Shown here: one piece after another, positions 49,668-52,543 of the stretch
Layout: each line of letters begins with the position of its first letter
Numbering within the stretch: position 1 is the first letter of the stretch
From: Bacteroidales bacterium
GTDB lineage: Bacteria; Bacteroidota; Bacteroidia; Bacteroidales; TTA-H9
NCBI GenBank assembly: GCA_030656615.1
Contig: JAUSOY010000028.1
Span: 1 to 52,543, forward strand
Reading direction: 5' to 3'
DNA: 52,543 bases
Program-made: the position numbers and the translations under genes
Notes under the pieces: generated by a model
The model's database searches: none
Told to the model about the DNA's origin: nothing
Seen by the model: the letters and a program-made list of their open reading frames with translations, nothing else

Positions 49668-51911
49668 TTATTGCCCGAAATACTTTTGTATTAAGGCCTC
49701 TAATTCAGCTTTTACAATGGGCTTTGCCAGATAGTCGTTGCATCCCGATTGTATTGACTTTTCGCGGTCTCCCGATAATCCATAAGCTGTTTGTGCTACA
49801 ATGACCACCTCTTTATTAAATTCCCGGATTTGTTTTGTGGCTTCATATCCATCCATTTCTGGCATCCGAATATCCATCAATATGAGGTCTATGTCTGGAT
49901 TATCACGGCAAATTTCAACGGCTTTAACCCCTGTACTTACTTTTAAAATTTCTTTGCCAAACTTTTTGACCATTATGTCAATAAACAATTCCGATACTTC
50001 ATCATCTTCGGCAATCAGAATTTTTAGTTTTCTTACATTATCGAGATTTTCTAAAGGAGCAAGTTGATGATCAATCAGTTCTATCACTGGTTCAGCATTG
50101 TATGGCAAGGTAAAATAAAATGTTGTGCCTGTCCCTTCTTCGCTTTCAACCCAAATTTTGCCGCCCAGCATTTCAATAAAGGCTTTGGATATCGACAAGC
50201 CTAATCCTGCTCCTTGTCGTGCCATATTATCGGTGATATCCGCCTGAATAAAACGTTCGAAAATGGCATCCTGCCGATCGTTGGGAATGCCGATGCCTGT
50301 GTCTTTTACATAAAACTCCAACTCGACACGTCGACCTGGCTCCGCGAAACCCGACTCTCTGTCCGTTTTTAAAATATACCCAAATTCTATGGACCCTTCA
50401 TTGGTGTATTTTATGGCATTTTTAACAAGGTTGGTAAAAATGGCATATAGCTTTTCGCTGTCGGTTTTGATAATGGCTTCCTTTGCCGGCAAAGGGTTTC
50501 TAAAGGAAGTCTTTATCCCTTTGGCTTCTAATTCTGGCTTGAAGAAGGAATAAATATATTCGATTTGCTCGTTTATATTTGTTTCCTTTATATCCGTTTT
50601 CATCAGCCCGGCTTCTATTTTCGAAATGTCAACAATATCGTTGATAATATTGAGCATACGAGCGCCACTTTTCTCTATAATTTTAATATACTCATGTTGC
50701 TTTTCACCGGTAAGTCCGGGTTCTTTAAGCAATTCTGAAAATCCCAGAATACCGTTCATTGGTGTACGGATTTCGTGGCTCATATTTGCCAGAAATGCCG
50801 ATTTAAGCCGATCGCTTTCCTCGGCATGCTCTTTGGCACTTTGCAGCTCTATTTCTGAAAGTTTTCGGTCAGTGATATTGTTACCAAAGCACGAACCCCC
50901 TACAACCGCACCTTTTTTAATAATGGGATTAAAAGTTATCTGAATATAAATTATTCCATTTCCAGTCTCAACCGCATCTTCAATGGTGAATTGTTCGTTT
51001 TTCAGCACCTTATCGTATCGGGGTTTCCATATGGGACGGAATGCTTCGGGTAGTGATTCAATAAGGTTTGCTCCTGGCACCAACCGAACACCAAAACTTT
51101 GCTGAAACGCCGTTTGAAATGCCTGATTAATATATAATATTTCGTAATTTCTATTAAACGCCCAGATGCTATTTTGTGTGCCTTCAATAATTGTGGTAAC
51201 ATTTGCATTATTTGATTCTGCGGCTTCCTTGGCTAAAAACAATTCATTGGTCCGTTTTTCCACTGTTTTTTCGAGGTTTTTGTTTATGTCTTCGATATGC
51301 ATTTTTTCGTTATCAAGTTCATGATTCAGAAAAAAGTTGAGACGTGCATAATATTCTATATTGTAGGCAGCAAACATGCCTATTATATTTGCACTGATGA
51401 AAAAGAAATTCGTATTGATTATTATAATGCTTGGGGAATGTGCATAAAAAATCGCTCCAAAATTATAAATAAGCAAAATGATCCAACCTGCAATTGACGC
51501 TAATAAAAAACGGAGTTTAATAAAAAAATAGCCTGCCAAAAAAATCAGCATCATCCCGGCATAATAGGTATAATTTTCAGGCAAAAACAAAATCATTATA
51601 CTAATTCCGGTTCCTCCTATTATTGTGCTGAAAAATAACAACACTTGCCAGATTTTACGAAATACCTTAGTGAAGGATAAGAGAAATACCGTTGCCAATG
51701 TGGGAACAACAAATAGATAGCGAATTATATGAAAGGCATTTGCATACTCCGGAAACATTATTGAATCGAGGTAACCGAATATACCATAAAGGAATGTAAC
51801 CATAACAAAAGAAACTCTTACCTGAACAAGAGAGTCAAAAAAGTATTTTTTCTGGAACAGCTTTTCCTCTTTTTCAGGAAATGCCAGAGTAATTTTATTG
51901 TAAATCATCAT
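49668..51911 (-). CDS. Hybrid sensor histidine kinase with membrane sensor, PAS and receiver
   Basis: The upstream codon of the frame at 51935 is TTG; ATG 51911 is the better start (747 residues). About six membrane helices (about 30-210) form a MASE-like sensor, then a coiled linker, a PAS domain (about 240-360, [19 protein letters not shown] cut to [13 protein letters not shown]), HisKA with [15 protein letters not shown], ATPase with [19 protein letters not shown] and [12 protein letters not shown], and a C-terminal receiver with [16 protein letters not shown]. It phosphorelays internally, but no DNA-binding domain follows, so an Hpt partner elsewhere is needed. The gene has no operon partners here. 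Confidence 0.9.
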   Translation of the reverse strand: MMIYNKITLAFPEKEEKLFQKKYFFDSLVQVRVSFVMVTFLYGIFGYLDSIMFPEYANAFHIIRYLFVVPTLATVFLLSFTKVFRKIWQVLLFFSTIIGGTGISIMILFLPENYTYYAGMMLIFLAGYFFIKLRFLLASIAGWIILLIYNFGAIFYAHSPSIIIINTNFFFISANIIGMFAAYNIEYYARLNFFLNHELDNEKMHIEDINKNLEKTVEKRTNELFLAKEAAESNNANVTTIIEGTQNSIWAFNRNYEILYINQAFQTAFQQSFGVRLVPGANLIESLPEAFRPIWKPRYDKVLKNEQFTIEDAVETGNGIIYIQITFNPIIKKGAVVGGSCFGNNITDRKLSEIELQSAKEHAEESDRLKSAFLANMSHEIRTPMNGILGFSELLKEPGLTGEKQHEYIKIIEKSGARMLNIINDIVDISKIEAGLMKTDIKETNINEQIEYIYSFFKPELEAKGIKTSFRNPLPAKEAIIKTDSEKLYAIFTNLVKNAIKYTNEGSIEFGYILKTDRESGFAEPGRRVELEFYVKDTGIGIPNDRQDAIFERFIQADITDNMARQGAGLGLSISKAFIEMLGGKIWVESEEGTGTTFYFTLPYNAEPVIELIDHQLAPLENLDNVRKLKILIAEDDEVSELFIDIMVKKFGKEILKVSTGVKAVEICRDNPDIDLILMDIRMPEMDGYEATKQIREFNKEVVIVAQTAYGLSGDREKSIQSGCNDYLAKPIVKAELEALIQKYFGQ

Positions 51912-52518
51912 TTTAGTTGATGTCGTAATTCGCAAATATAATCATGCTTTTGGTTTATATTGCTTTAGCAATCACAGCAGTCTGTCTAAAAACTGTTTTG
52001 TACCGTTATTATTTGGACTAAATATAGCCGTTTTAAGCTTATGCATGGAAGCCATATCATTCTTATTTTAATTAACATTGAGTTTATATTGCGTGATTTA
52101 AGCTTTACCGGGGCTGTTTTTTAAAGAATAATGAGAAACAGATTCTTGTTGCAATTATTACACTTATTCTATTTAATTATTTATGTTAGTTATCCTTATG
52201 TTATGTTAGGAAGTATCGGCTAGTCTATGAGGCGTTGGGCGTTTTAAAACACCTAACTTTCAATTTACTACAGCGCCTATTTATATTCATACGTTTCTAT
52301 TTAATTGCTATACACCCAATGACTTACATGCATTGTTTGTGTTTAGTTTATAATGTTTTCATCAATTAACCAATAGGTATAATTCAGAACTTTATCATAT
52401 CCGCTAATTAGAGTCTGTCTTTAAACTTAAATTGTTGATAACTAATATAATAACTTAACGATAAAAATATTTTGGGTATAAGAAGAATAAGTATCTTAGT
52501 ATTAAAGATACAGGCATT
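51912..52518. other. AT-rich intergenic region
   Basis: About 600 bases hold no open frame worth calling on either strand and no tRNA or repeat array. A 7-base hairpin gtatctt/aagatac (52491-52511, loop 7) ends 8 bases before the start codon of the last partial gene. I find no good TAnnTTTG box with its partner here. Confidence 0.5.
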
Positions 52519-52543
52519 ATGAAACTATTCAACGACTTGACCC
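52519..52543 (+). CDS. Possible start of a gene cut by the window end
   Basis: ATG at 52519 opens MKLFNDLT and runs off the end. The preceding 600 bases are noncoding and a hairpin overlaps the presumed leader just upstream, which fits a gene start. Eight residues cannot be identified. Confidence 0.35.

Noticed and set aside
1-52543. CRISPR array, rRNA genes or classical insertion sequence
   Set aside because: I saw no regularly spaced repeats, no rRNA-like stretches and no transposase domain on either strand.

Overview
The window reads as chromosomal DNA of a Bacteroidota bacterium, most likely of the Bacteroidales/Marinilabiliales side. The grounds are a SusC/SusD pair, type IX secretion (T9SS) C-terminal sorting domains, TAnnTTTG-type promoters with an upstream TTG/TTTG, a long two-part IspG, the DUF177-rpmF-fabH order and a FISUMP-domain lipoprotein. 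Several starts given here differ from the longest possible frame because the upstream codon is TTG and a better ATG lies just inside.

Region 1 (1-19707) is a polysaccharide utilisation locus, probably for beta-1,3-glucan (laminarin-like). A membrane-spanning one-component regulator (374-3262) precedes an operon of eight tightly packed genes: susC, susD, a GH16 lipoprotein with added binding modules, a GH3 beta-glucosidase, an MFS sugar porter, a GH158/GH2-like glucanase, a cytoplasmic GH94-type phosphorylase and a T9SS-secreted protein built from two binding-type modules. A hairpin terminator follows at 19664. The proposed flow is surface cutting and capture, SusCD import, periplasmic trimming, MFS uptake of short oligosaccharides and phosphorolysis to glucose-1-phosphate.

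Region 2 (19708-27463) holds an NtrC-type regulator with its overlapping NtrY-like kinase, a convergent proline dehydrogenase, and divergently from that a 1,077-residue iron-sulfur flavoprotein that joins in one chain the parts of HcnABC/opine-oxidase-type three-subunit dehydrogenases.

Region 3 (27464-33228) is housekeeping: DUF177, L32 (rpmF), fabH, an M48 lipoprotein protease, a PHP phosphatase and ispG.

Region 4 (33312-40443, minus strand) is a run of five closely spaced genes: histidine kinase, aminotransferase, a urea-transporter-like membrane domain fused to an M23 peptidase, an outer-membrane-barrel-like protein and a TPR protein. The last three look like an uncharacterised envelope system.

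Region 5 (40621-44130, minus strand) has a secreted T9SS protein followed by PqqD-like, ATP-grasp and DAP-decarboxylase-like genes, a compact putative small-molecule or peptide-modifying cassette.

Region 6 (44224-52543) has an EF-G-like GTPase, a PfkB kinase, tRNA-Asn, and immediately after the tRNA a ~0.4 kb GIY-YIG nuclease unit bounded by a perfect 50-bp duplication of the tRNA 3' end and its terminator, with an 18-bp palindrome replacing part of the duplicated T-loop. A FISUMP lipoprotein, a hybrid histidine kinase and about 0.6 kb of AT-rich noncoding DNA close the window. The strongest candidates for something undescribed are the tRNA-linked GIY-YIG unit, the PqqD/ATP-grasp/decarboxylase cassette and the urea-transporter/M23/barrel/TPR set.
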